A DNA stretch of 64,000 bases from CBDANW01 sp965197825 (GTDB taxonomy: Bacteria; Acidobacteriota; Vicinamibacteria; Marinacidobacterales; DATDRI01): the NCBI GenBank assembly GCA_965197825.1, contig CBDANW010000003.1, positions 2,108,001 to 2,172,000 on the forward strand. Direction: 5' to 3'. Positions 9,244 through 17,215 of this stretch are shown here, piece by piece (position 1 is the stretch's first letter; each line of letters begins with the position of its first letter). A program made the translations under genes and the position numbers. The notes under the pieces were generated by a model, which was not told the DNA's origin, did not search any database, and saw only the letters and a list, made by a program, of their open reading frames with translations.

Positions 9244-9319
9244 CCCGGTCGCAAACACAGACACTAAGCTGCTGATTGATGGCCTATTTCAAAAGGGCCG
9301 AGTTTTGGCACAGGACGGG

Positions 9320-9340
9320 ATCGACTTTTTGCGGAGCACA
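9320..9340 (+). repeat. Motif H (TTTTTGCGGAGCACA)
   Basis: TCGACTTTTTGCGGAGCACA sits just upstream of the small ORF/thymidylate-synthase-like cassette. It recurs inverted at 13846-13868 and with one change at 40726-40748 upstream of the gene at 40802. It may be the edge of another mobile unit or a shared leader. Confidence 0.4.
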
Positions 9341-9417
9341 CCGGTCAGGAGGGCCTAGAATACCCTCAGACGGGGCAATTCTGTGGCGGTATGATAGCTG
9401 TTGAACGGGAGAGTGGT

Positions 9418-9639
9418 ATGAAGAACGTTACGTTCGACACCGTGAAAGCCATTCGAAGCCTTAAAGATGAATGGTTTACCGAATCTCAGACGAACGCCAT
9501 TGTTAGCATGACGGGTGACGCCTTCGCCAATGCCCTGTGGAGGAGCGCCGTTTTTTTGGGGGGACTTCAGGGACGCATCCTCAAGGCTAACCTTCAACTA
9601 CCAGTGGAACATCTTCTGAGGAAGGATCGGTTTGCCTAG
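9418..9639 (+). CDS. Small hypothetical protein preceding the thymidylate-synthase-like gene
   Basis: A 73-residue frame starting MKNVTFDTVKAIRSLKDEW, with a GGGAG ribosome site 6 to 10 bases upstream. An earlier ATG at 9391 has no such site. Its stop overlaps the start of the next gene (9632), which suggests translational coupling and a real gene. No family is recognised. It has a helical, mildly basic C-terminus and no transmembrane segment. Its place at the head of a cassette with TS-like and HEPN/Toprim genes suggests a partner or regulator. Confidence 0.5.
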   Translation: MKNVTFDTVKAIRSLKDEWFTESQTNAIVSMTGDAFANALWRSAVFLGGLQGRILKANLQLPVEHLLRKDRFA

Positions 9640-10066
9640 AAATCCTTTCGCCGCGGCCACACTTGATGATGTGATGCGCCGCGTCATCGAAGAGCTCCTA
9701 TCGCACGGCGAGCCAATTCAATCGTCTAAAGGTCCTAATCGAGAATTGACTGGCGTGCTGCTCGAACTCACGAATCCGAGATCTCGTTTAAGCCGAACCG
9801 AGACACGTGGAAAGCCTTTCAGTTGTCTTGGGGAGCTCTGCTGGTACTTAGAAAAAAGTGACGACGTTGATTTCATTTCGTATTACTTATCGCGGTACAG
9901 AGATCTTGCTGAAGGATCTAGCCTTTGGGGAGCATACGGGCCACGATTGTTCGGAGGGGATATTGACCAAGTAGCGAACGTCATAGACCTTCTGAGAAGG
10001 AAGCCCGGCTCGCGTCAAGCCGTCATCCAACTATTCAATGCATCTGACATCGTAGGCGGCTATTGA
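9632..10066 (+). pseudogene. Thymidylate-synthase-like protein, C-terminally truncated
   Basis: The 144 residues match the N-terminal half of a thymidylate-synthase-like family: FAAATLDDVMRRVIEELL, ELLNP-type block LTNPRSRLSRTET, YYLSRYRDLAEGSSLWGAYGPRL, and RRKPGSRQAVIQLF. The frame stops right after DIVGGY, just before the P-C-x motif that carries the catalytic cysteine, so the remaining product cannot methylate dUMP. The start is TTG with GAGGAAGG 6 bases upstream. The missing half is not found in the window. It lies between a small ORF and a HEPN/Toprim gene, an unusual setting for a nucleotide-metabolism enzyme. Confidence 0.75.
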
Positions 10067-10653
10067 TTGACGAACCAATTGGAAAATACCAGTCTATAAG
10101 ACAACGACATGGGCTCGATGATTCACTTGGCTGTTGGCCGCCTTGAAATTGATTGGGGCAAGAACAGTGTTTTCCGCGACCACTCCGCTCTGTTTCAGGG
10201 GGAGACTGACGTCGCGAATGTTCCCTATTATTACGTTGGTGAGGAAGACGGCACCGACTTTGAAGGCGATACAAAATGGAAGCCCATCGTCGAGTTAGAA
10301 GAAGGTTTGTCGAAACCTCTGTCCCAAGTCATAGACCGCCTCAATCTGCTTGGACATACCTACAAACAGTGCAAACGGGAGTTTGCCTTTCTTGCGGCAT
10401 TCATTGGATTTGACATGACCCGCTTTTGCTTTGGGCATATGCGCGATGCTCTGGCAGGTGTCGATTTAAACACCATATCAGCCAATTATGGCGAGGGCGG
10501 CGAGGATTTCGGAAAGTTCTTTCGGCGCGAGCTTGCACCCCGTCTCGGTCTAGACAAGCGCATAGAGGCCGACCTGGGTAAAGGCGGCGCTATATCAGAG
10601 GCTATGGAAAACCTGAGCGCCTACACCATCCTACACTTACTCGCCCGCAACTC

Positions 10654-12025
10654 GAGCTCTTGTCAATAGGTGTGTAAAAAAGTTCAGGCAGCAGCAACCT
10701 TCGACGACTCCGTTACCCTGTCTCCATCTTCAAATCGAACGCCCAGGTGAACCTCTCGCATCAGCTCCGGTGCGTTGAGCCGGCGAAAATTCTTCTCCGC
10801 AACCAGAAGCAGTTTGAAGATTGTCGCAGTGGCGGACTCGATTTTCTTGAACCTTTTGGCCGCATCCGTTCTCAATCTCAGTGCAGCGAACGGTGACTCC
10901 ACGACGTTGCTCGTGCGAAGGTGTTGCCAGTGAGGCTTGGGAAAGGAATAGAAGCTGACCATCCGCTCCCAGTCCTCGTCGAGCACGTGCGCGGCCCCCG
11001 GAAGACCCTTGCGCAAGCACCAATCCTGGAACTTGGCCTTCTTCGTCTCGCACTCCTGCAGGCTGGTGGCGTAGGGGATCGCCGTCAACAGCGGCTTGGC
11101 CTGCGCCTGGTCCCTTTTCGGAATCCGGTCCAGTACGTTGAGGATTCGGTGGTTCCAGCACCGCTGTTCCTCAGCTTCTGGAAATACGTTTCGGGTCGCG
11201 GCCCAGATGCCGAGATGACCGTCACCGATCACCAAACGGGGACATCTCAGACCGCGCTTCTTCAGTCTCCGTAGCAGCGACGACCATGACGCTTCGGATT
11301 CTCGATGCCCGGCCTCCAGCGTCAGGACGATTTTCGTCCCGTCGGACAGGCCACCAACCGCAACTAGCACCGCCGCCTTGTCCTTCTCAAGGCCGGCCTT
11401 CACGTACACGCCATCTACCCACAGGTACACGAGCTCGAGTTCTTCCAGTGGGCGAGCTAGCCACTGCTCGTACTCTCCCTGCCATTTCTGTTTCAGCCGC
11501 GACACCGTGCTGGGAGAAAGTGGAGCGTCCTCCCCTAGAAGCCCGCGGAGCGACAGATCGAAATCTCCGTGAGCTAGTCCATGCAGGTACAGCTCCGGAA
11601 TCAACTCGCTCACCGTTTCGCTCCGACGCTTGAACAGCGGAAGCACTCGACTTTCGAACCTCTCCTCCACGTTCCGTACTCTCGGCCGGCGAACCGTCAC
11701 TGTGCCCACGCTCATCGTCAGCTTCCGAGGCTTACCGTATCCATTTCGATAGCCCGCCGTTGTGTCCACGGGCTTCCGTCTCTCCGATTTCTCACGCCCG
11801 AGAAGCTCCGTGACTTCGGCTACCATCAGCTCCTGCACCCAATCCTGGATCTCAAGCCTCGCCCACTTCTCCAGCGACTCCCAAGCCACCCTTGACGAGC
11901 TCCGTCGTCCTGTGGTCTTTTCCTTTATGGCGGTGTCTCCTTCCGTTGGCCCCTTCAGGCCGTGTTTCGTGACGCGGAAGGTTACTCCGCCTTTACTTTA
12001 TTTCCACACCTTCTGAGGGTAGCTC
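10654..12025 (-). mobile_element. Second IS256-family (Mutator) element, 1372 bp
   Basis: Inverted ends begin GAGCT on both sides and share AGGTGTG and AAAGT blocks. The 8-bp direct repeat CGCAACTC flanks it (10646-10653 and 12026-12033). It is unrelated in sequence to the five 1400-bp copies. A solo right end of the same element lies at 36133-36212. Confidence 0.93.
10684..11889 (-). CDS. Mutator-type transposase of the second IS256-family element
   Basis: This transposase has DDE residues in YLWVDGVYVKAG, LVIGDGHLGIWAA and VVESPFAALRLR, with RCWNHRILNVLDRIP between them. The annotated start is a GTG giving MAWESLEKW. The frame stays open upstream to an ATA codon (11926-11928) that lies 8 bases after GGAAGGAG, giving KEKTTGRRSSSR before AWESLEKW. 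The original start may have been ATG mutated to ATA. It is otherwise full length for the family. Confidence 0.93.
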   Translation of the reverse strand: MAWESLEKWARLEIQDWVQELMVAEVTELLGREKSERRKPVDTTAGYRNGYGKPRKLTMSVGTVTVRRPRVRNVEERFESRVLPLFKRRSETVSELIPELYLHGLAHGDFDLSLRGLLGEDAPLSPSTVSRLKQKWQGEYEQWLARPLEELELVYLWVDGVYVKAGLEKDKAAVLVAVGGLSDGTKIVLTLEAGHRESEASWSSLLRRLKKRGLRCPRLVIGDGHLGIWAATRNVFPEAEEQRCWNHRILNVLDRIPKRDQAQAKPLLTAIPYATSLQECETKKAKFQDWCLRKGLPGAAHVLDEDWERMVSFYSFPKPHWQHLRTSNVVESPFAALRLRTDAAKRFKKIESATATIFKLLLVAEKNFRRLNAPELMREVHLGVRFEDGDRVTESSKVAAA

Positions 12026-12738
12026 CGCAACTCTCGTGCGTGCGACCTGCCGGTGCAGTGGGCATTCAATGACATCGAGCAAGGCAGTTACGCGCGCCGC
12101 GAAGACTTCGTTCGGCCGCTTGATCCTGTTGACCGTTTCCTAATCGTAACAGAGGGCAGCTCGGACGCGGCGATCCTTCGACATGCCTTGAAGATGTTGC
12201 GCCCGCATGTGGCGGACTTCTTTGATTTCGTTGACATGGAGGAAGGCTACCCGTTTTCGGGCACTGGGAACTTGTTCCGGTTCGTGCAGGGCCTCATCAG
12301 CATCTCAGTGCAAAACAAGATTCTGGTTCTCTTCGACAACGATGCAGAAGGCGTTGCTAATTACAAACGCTGTAGGGAACTCAAAGTCTTGCCGAACATA
12401 TGCATCTTAAAGCTACCCGATCTTCCTGACCTCAGATCTTTTCAGGCGATAGGACCGAACGGCGAACATAGAGCCGACATCAATGGCTGCGGAGCGGCAA
12501 TCGAGTGCTACCTGGATCTGGACGCCGGGGCTCGCGTGCGCTGGACCAGTTACAACGCCAAGGCCGATGCCTATCAGGGTGAACTGGAGGGTAAGTCACG
12601 CTACCTGCGCAATTTCCTTGTACAGAAATCGCGTAAATCCTCGTATGACTATTCCCGGCTTGAAGCTGTGCTGAACACAATCACCGAGAGCAGCGTCGCA
12701 ATTAGCGAGGTTGATGTTGAAAAAAAATGGGAGCACCC

Positions 12739-12770
12739 GTCGTGTCCAAAAACACAAACGACTCAAGACC
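12739..12770 (+). repeat. F motif (copy 1)
   Basis: GTCGTGTCCAAAAACACAAA followed by CGACTCAAGACC, at the very 3' end of the HEPN/Toprim gene. Relatives lie at 13984-14018, 15098-15131, 38945-38980 and 60269-60305, with a weaker one at 15573-15608. Confidence 0.55.
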
Positions 12771-12780
12771 CTTAGCCCGT

Positions 12781-12852
12781 GAGGTCAAAATACTCATGCG
12801 GCTTCCCGATGGTAGAAACGTAGCAACCCGCCAAGCCGTTCACGGGAGCGCA
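12781..12852 (+). repeat. Solo family-D end
   Basis: It begins GTGAGGTCAAAATACTCATG and matches the left end of the complete family-D IS at 24027. It is cut after about 70 bases by a family-A end. Confidence 0.75.
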
Positions 12853-12855
12853 CCA

Positions 12856-13523
12856 TAGACACTAAGCTGCTGATTTATGGTCTATTTCAAAAGGGCCTAG
12901 TTTTGGCACAGGACGGGGAAGGCCTGGCCCGAGCGATGAATGCGGTCTCGCCCTATTGTAGTAGTCATGCCATTCGCTCAAGAGTCGGCGGAGATGTTCC
13001 TCTGACAGCGGTATCAGAAAATCCAAGCACTCCCGGCGTGTGGTGCCGATGAGTCTCTCACAATAGGCATTCGCCTGCGGTGCTCTGCGCGGCGTCCTCA
13101 ACGGCCGAACACCCATCCCCCGGACGGAGCGACGGAGGTCTGCTGAGAACTTGTCATCGCGGTCCACGATGACGAATCGATAGTCGTGCTCGCACCCAAT
13201 CGCCTCCAGGAACTGTTGCAGCGTCCACTCCGCGGTCGGATGCGCCGTCACGTTGAAGTGAAGCATCTTGCGGGTACCGATTTCCATGATGACGAAGACG
13301 TAAAGCACGCGAAAGCTGACGGTGACTACGTTAAAAAAATACGCAGCGACAACCGCTTTTGCGTGATTCCGCACGAATGTCGCCCAGCGATGCGACGCAT
13401 TGCGCCGGTCCGGGCTGCCGTCCTGTGCCAAAACTCAGCCCTTTTGAAATAGGCCATAAATCAGCAGCTTAGTGTCTGTGTTTGCGACCGGGCCAAGGGC
13501 CGTGGGCTTTACAATCGTCTGGC
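12856..13523. mobile_element. Family-A end pair enclosing a foreign transposase fragment
   Basis: A family-A end facing left (12856-12917) and one facing right (13427-13523) bracket about 500 bp of a family-C-type transposase. The content is not that of the A parent, so the pair arose by insertions or recombination rather than as a unit. Confidence 0.5.
12925..13418 (-). pseudogene. rve transposase fragment (family-C type), C-terminal half
   Basis: The remnant runs from HRWATFVRNHAKA through FHVT-type strands to VIVDRDDKFSADL, QANAYCERLIGTTRREC and YYNRARPHSSLGPG. The second Asp (VDRDDKF) and the Glu (YCERLIG) are present, but the first catalytic Asp position reads VVAAYFFNVV, so the enzyme would be dead even if complete. 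The N-terminus and both element ends are missing. Confidence 0.75.
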
Positions 13524-13529
13524 ACGAGG

Positions 13530-13845
13530 GCGTCCTGTGCCAAAACTCGGCCCTTTTGAAATAGACCACAAATCAGCAGCTTAGACGCCCTTGGAATCCG
13601 CGCAGAATCCAGGGTATTTCGCGCCGCAGGGCTGACTTCCGACCCATGGGGCTGGCGGATGAATAAATAGAAGGCACAGCTGACCCACTGGGCGTTCGAG
13701 TATTTTGACCAGACGCGTGGAAAACTTGACAGTACCAGAGTGAGTGATGCTCGTGAGGTCAAAATACTCATACGGCTTCCCAATGGTAGAAACGTAGCAA
13801 CCCGCCAAGCCGTTTACGAAAGCGCACCTTGCGCTCGGACTGAGG
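13530..13845. other. Stack of IS ends (families A, C and D), no gene
   Basis: In order: a family-A end (13530-13585), a spacer of about 60 bases also found at 17097-17160 and 50035-50085, a family-C tip (13648-13679), a family-D right end (GAGTATTTTGACCAGACG, about 13694-13713), and a family-D left end (13748 onward) that runs into motif H. Confidence 0.6.
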
Positions 13846-13868
13846 TTGTGCTCCGCAAAAAGTCGATC
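13846..13868 (-). repeat. Motif H, inverted copy
   Basis: TTGTGCTCCGCAAAAAGTCG, the reverse complement of the motif at 9320. It abuts a family-D inner sequence. Confidence 0.4.
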
Positions 13869-13983
13869 CAGCGGTACGCGATCTTCCTTTTTGCGGATCA
13901 CAGGCCGACCGGAGCGGGCGGGTCTTGGCTGGAAACCAATGGGAAACAGGGAAAACCAGGCAATTCGGGGCCATTTTGGGTCT

Positions 13984-14018
13984 GATCTTGAGTTCGGTTG
14001 TATTTTTGGACAGGACGC
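13984..14018 (-). repeat. F motif (copy 2)
   Basis: Reverse complement of the F motif (TATTTTTGGACAGGAC core), about 70 bases past the stop of the Mrr-like gene. Confidence 0.5.
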
Positions 14019-14085
14019 GGTGCGGACGGGTGGCGTTCACCTGTAGCCCGCCAGGACACATCTGGCTGTCAAGTGTAACGCCTTG

Positions 14086-15024
14086 TTATGCCGTTCCGTC
14101 CTTCCGACTCCCAGAGATCGGATGCGCGTACACTAGGCCCCTCGTTTGCGCGGCCTTCACCTTGGTGTCGATCATGTCGCGAAACGAGACATGTCCTTCC
14201 AAGACTAGGACGAGGTCTTCGCCGTCGATAAAGATTGTCTTGATAGCCTTTCCTCGAACGACGCTGTCGATGACGTTGCTGCTGAATCCGTGAACTGACA
14301 CGAAGAGGCCGCGCCCGTACATCTTGCCTTCGATCTTTGCGACGAACTGGTAAACGGGCTCGTTGGCGGCTGAGATATCCTGCCACTTCGCCTCGACCAA
14401 GTAATGTTCGCCGTCGTACTTGATCGCGCCGTCTATCTGTTCTCCATAAGTCTTGAATGGCTCAGTCACCTCGAGGGACTCGACTTTTGCCAGTTCTACC
14501 AGAATTCTCTCTAGAGCGTAGCCGCGTTGCTGGGGTTTCAGTTCACCCGCGTGCAGCCGCAGGAACTCATCGAGCAATTCTCGTAGGTCCTTCTCGGGGC
14601 GCTGCCTCTCAACCTGTTGCCCTTCACGACGCGTTCGGTCAGCCTTGATCTTGGCGTCTCTAATCTCCTGCAATTGGCAAAGATGGGAAATACATCGCTC
14701 TGCTGTAGCCCGGTTGAGCTTCTTGAGTGTTTCGAAGTAGTACGGGTCAAATCGGTTCCAGGTGACGAGTGAGCGCAACATCGCTCGGAAGGGGCCGAGT
14801 CCACTGTCCGTTCGCGAGTCCAGTCGCTCGAATATCACGTCGACCATCGCTACCCTCGACAGGCCCCGTTCTTTGAAATCCTCGATCTCGCGCAACTCCC
14901 TGCTTGTACAGTCGTGGTCTCGAAAAAATCCGAGGATGTCTTTGCGCGGCCAAAAAATCGCGAGGACGCAGTCCTTCATGCATCCCTTGATATCTGAGGG
15001 GAACGACATTTTCCGAGCTGTCAT
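14086..15024 (-). CDS. Mrr-like restriction endonuclease
   Basis: The 312-residue protein has a helical N-terminal region with an unusual AIFWPRKDILGFFRDH start. A charged linker (about residues 130-160) follows, then a C-terminal PD-(D/E)XK nuclease core: GYALERILVELA, then the Asp in QIDGAIKYDG and the E-x-K in YLVEAKWQDIS. Enzymes of this type cut foreign or modified DNA without a partner methylase. A second Met five codons in (15009) is an equally good start. It stands alone, with F motifs on both sides (13984 and 15098), and seems intact. Confidence 0.75.
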   Translation of the reverse strand: MTARKMSFPSDIKGCMKDCVLAIFWPRKDILGFFRDHDCTSRELREIEDFKERGLSRVAMVDVIFERLDSRTDSGLGPFRAMLRSLVTWNRFDPYYFETLKKLNRATAERCISHLCQLQEIRDAKIKADRTRREGQQVERQRPEKDLRELLDEFLRLHAGELKPQQRGYALERILVELAKVESLEVTEPFKTYGEQIDGAIKYDGEHYLVEAKWQDISAANEPVYQFVAKIEGKMYGRGLFVSVHGFSSNVIDSVVRGKAIKTIFIDGEDLVLVLEGHVSFRDMIDTKVKAAQTRGLVYAHPISGSRKDGTA

Positions 15025-15097
15025 CTGTCTGTTGAACGCATCGAATCGACCAGCATCACGGCTTGCCGTTCACCTGCGGCACGCCGGGCTGATGCAG

Positions 15098-15131
15098 GTC
15101 TTGAGTTCGTTCGTGTTTTTAGACACGACGG
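15098..15131 (-). repeat. F motif (copy 3)
   Basis: Same orientation as copy 2, about 75 bases upstream of the Mrr-like gene. The gene is thus bracketed by direct copies. Confidence 0.5.
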
Positions 15132-15347
15132 GAGTAGCGGTCGAGTGGGAGGCCGGTTGGACAGTCGCATTCTAAGCAGGGAGCACTCCTACAACTACAA
15201 ACTGCGCGCTACATGGTTGACGCCGGAGGTGATCCGAGCGACGGCGCGGCTCGCCCAGGTTAGGAACTGGCTGAGTGTGGAAGAGACTCTAGCACTCGTC
15301 GCCAAAGCCTAAGCCGCCGGTGACACTGTGATCTTGGTGGAGATCGA

Positions 15348-15443
15348 CCCCGTCCTGTGCCAAAACTCGGATCTTTCGAAATAGACCATAAATCAGCAGC
15401 TTAGCAAGTTCGGTGCGCGCGGATGAATAAATAGAAGGCACAC
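15348..15443. repeat. Family-A end joined to a family-C tip
   Basis: A family-A end with changes (CTCGGATCTTTCGAAATAG) runs into GATGAATAAATAGAAGGCAC. No gene was seen between 15134 and 15561. Confidence 0.65.
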
Positions 15444-15561
15444 CCCCGTGGACTTCCTGCGTCGTCGTTTTCCCATGGACGCCTCCAGACGCATTGTCGC
15501 GCCTCGGTTGGTGTCCACAAAACCCGGGCAGGGCCAGCCTCTGTGAATTTCGAGAACGCCT

Positions 15562-16293
15562 CTAGGATTCGAGCTTTCGGGCTCCGCTCGTATTTTCGGA
15601 CACGACGTGGTCGGTGCTATTTGTAGTTGGAGCTTTCTGGGCCTTCTTGTCCGACGCTGTCGAAACTAGCTTCTCGAATCGTTCCTCGCGGTCATGCCTC
15701 GCCACATACCACTCGTCAATCAAGTTTTCGATGAGTGAAATAAGTAACTGTGCCTCGTTGGATTCAACGTCAACGATGACGTTGATGTCTTTCTCCATAT
15801 GCGCACCAATGTTGCCAATACTGCGAACAGCGTCGATTGCATTCCATGTGAGCTCGTCCACTTTCTCTTTGAGAGCTTTGACCTCATCGACTAAACGATC
15901 CTTACTGATACCCCAGAAGTCGCGAATCATGCCTTGGAGACAACGACGCGCAAGCGTCGCTGAGGCCTTCGGCGAAAGGGCAGCAATCAGACAGGCTTCT
16001 CCGTAGTCCTCGCGTATCGCGTCTGGCACATAACTTGGTAGCACCTTCATTTTGGCTGGCGGAACGAGCTCCCAACTGTGGCGAACTTTCCCGAATGACT
16101 CATCGTCGCTGATTTGGATTTTGAATGAGTACTCGCCACATTTGGGATTCGGACACGAGGTGGCAGTCCAGCACACCGATTGTATGCCGTACTTGTTGCC
16201 GCGCCCGAAGTTAGAGCTGTTGACCGCGAAATTGTTCCCGCTGACCGTTGAGTAGTGGCCGCAGAAGGGACACTGGTACGGGAAAGTGCTCAT
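15562..16293 (-). CDS. DUF4145 domain protein
   Basis: The 243 residues start with a zinc ribbon (CPFCG at about residue 7, then CPNPKCG). The DUF4145 helical domain follows: ALSPKASATLARRCLQGMI, then AVRSIGNIGAHMEKD and AQLLISLIENLIDEWY. DUF4145 is a HEPN-like domain often found in restriction and abortive-infection loci. The start MSTFPYQC was chosen because the codons upstream are a 14-bp tandem repeat. The function is unknown; location inside this island suggests a defence role. Confidence 0.8.
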   Translation of the reverse strand: MSTFPYQCPFCGHYSTVSGNNFAVNSSNFGRGNKYGIQSVCWTATSCPNPKCGEYSFKIQISDDESFGKVRHSWELVPPAKMKVLPSYVPDAIREDYGEACLIAALSPKASATLARRCLQGMIRDFWGISKDRLVDEVKALKEKVDELTWNAIDAVRSIGNIGAHMEKDINVIVDVESNEAQLLISLIENLIDEWYVARHDREERFEKLVSTASDKKAQKAPTTNSTDHVVSENTSGARKLES

Positions 16294-16333
16294 CTTCCTT
16301 CTTGCATCTTCCTTCTTGCATCTTCCTTCTTGC
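16292..16333. repeat. Three tandem 14-bp units at the start of the DUF4145 gene
   Basis: ATCTTCCTTCTTGC occurs three times head to tail. On the mRNA strand each unit reads GCAAGAAGGAAGAT, which carries a Shine-Dalgarno-like AAGGAAG, and the last unit overlaps the ATG. Confidence 0.75.
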
Positions 16334-16386
16334 ATCCTCCTTATCGCCACTGTTCTCAGCTTTGACGAGCGTGTCAGTTCCGGGAT

Positions 16387-16433
16387 GGTGGGTGCTTCCG
16401 CAATTAAGTGTTGGCGGCCAGCCCCTAACCGGT
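16387..16433 (+). repeat. Family-B end of the broken IS1-like element
   Basis: GGTGCTTCCGCAATTAAGTG followed by TTGGCGGCC. It lies 66 bases before the N-terminal half of an IS1-like transposase, which links family B to that element. Confidence 0.65.
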
Positions 16434-16499
16434 CTGCGTGCTAGAGTTTGAACCAGAATTCCGAAGACACAGTTCTCTCATCGTCAGGGCCGAGCCAAA

Positions 16500-16938
16500 G
16501 TGAAGAATCGCAGATGTCTCAATCTCGCATGTCCGTTGCGGGGCAAAGTCAGTTCCGGAAACATCGTTCGCCACGGATTCTACCGAACCAGGTCCGGGAA
16601 ACGCCGTCGATACCGGTGCGGCGAGTGCGGAAAGACGTTCTCCTCGACGAAAGGCACGCCCTACTACCGTCTCCAACATCGAAGAGCTACTTTCGATGGG
16701 GTCATCGCTCTCAGAGTCGAGGGTGTCAGCATTTCCTCGATTTCCCGGATCAAAGGGATTGCCTGGAACACCGTCGCCCGCTGGCTCGAGAAGGCAGCCC
16801 AAGTGTGTCGTCGATTCAATCACAGAAGGATCGCTGGCTTCGCTGCCGAAGAGCTTCAAGCCGACGAGATTCGCACGTTCGCGGGCAACAAGAAGACACC
16901 GAGTTGGGTCTTCGTTACAATCGAAGTCTGGTCTCGGC
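16500..16938 (+). pseudogene. IS1-like transposase, N-terminal half
   Basis: About 146 residues: an N-terminal zinc ribbon (CLNLACPL, then CGECGKTFSSTKGT), a helix-turn-helix (VSISSISRIKGIAWNTVARWL), and the first strand of the DDE domain (ELQADEIRTFAG, then WVFVTIEVWSR). It breaks at about 16938 into a fragment of a Mutator transposase. The missing half appears to be the fragment at 22318-22545. Confidence 0.75.
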
Positions 16939-16939
16939 G

Positions 16940-17065
16940 GATGTGTCCCGAGGTCCGTGGAAAAAGAACGGCACCCTCCACTCCGTCATCAGAGTATCAT
17001 ATCAGGCGGCAACCTCCGCGTGTTCGAGAACCTCGCTCAGACGTTGGTAGCCGTCGATGCGTCGT
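16940..17065 (-). pseudogene. Mutator transposase C-terminal fragment (copy of 38551-38675)
   Basis: These 126 bases are nearly identical to 38551-38675. Read on the minus strand they encode the end of a Mutator-type transposase (IDGYQRLSEVLEHAEV). Confidence 0.7.
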
Positions 17066-17066
17066 T

Positions 17067-17215
17067 GTGCCTTCTATTTATTCATCCGCCAGCCCATGGG
17101 TCGGAAGTCAGCCCTGCGGCGCGAAATACCCTGGATTCTGCGCGGATTCCAAGGACGTCTAAGCTGCTGATTTGTGGTCTATTTCAAAAGGGCCGAGTTT
17201 TGGCACAGGACGGGG
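17067..17215. repeat. Family-C tip plus family-A end, inverted copy of 13530-13679
   Basis: TGTGCCTTCTATTTATTCAT, the 60-base spacer, then a family-A end facing left. It is the reverse complement of the block at 13530-13679. Confidence 0.7.

Larger units (their letters stand above)
6504..9319 (-). mobile_element. Complete family-A IS (about 1.4 kb) carrying nested IS256 copy 2
   Basis: Inverted ends of about 36 bp lie at 6504-6539 and 9284-9319. Removing IS256 copy 2 and one of its 8-bp duplications leaves about 1408 bp with a full-length transposase gene (6735-7781). This is the only complete parent of the many family-A ends in the window. No clear target duplication is seen at its outer ends. 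Confidence 0.8.
10109..12775 (+). pseudogene. HEPN/Toprim-associated defence protein, split by a Mutator-type IS
   Basis: The 5' part (10109-10653) encodes the N-terminal domain of HEPN/Toprim-associated proteins (MGSMIHLAVGRLEIDWGKN, then VPYYYVGEEDGTDFEGDTKW). The 3' part (12034-12775) encodes a Toprim domain with the acidic TEGSSDAAI motif and the DxD motif in VLFDNDAEG. The IS at 10654-12025 is flanked by CGCAACTC. Removing the IS and one duplication joins LLARNS to RACDLPVQWAF in frame, restoring about 428 residues. Toprim nucleases of this type are inferred to cut nucleic acid during phage infection. The last 15 or so codons run into an F-type repeat (12739-12770), so the natural C-terminus may also be altered. 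Confidence 0.8.
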
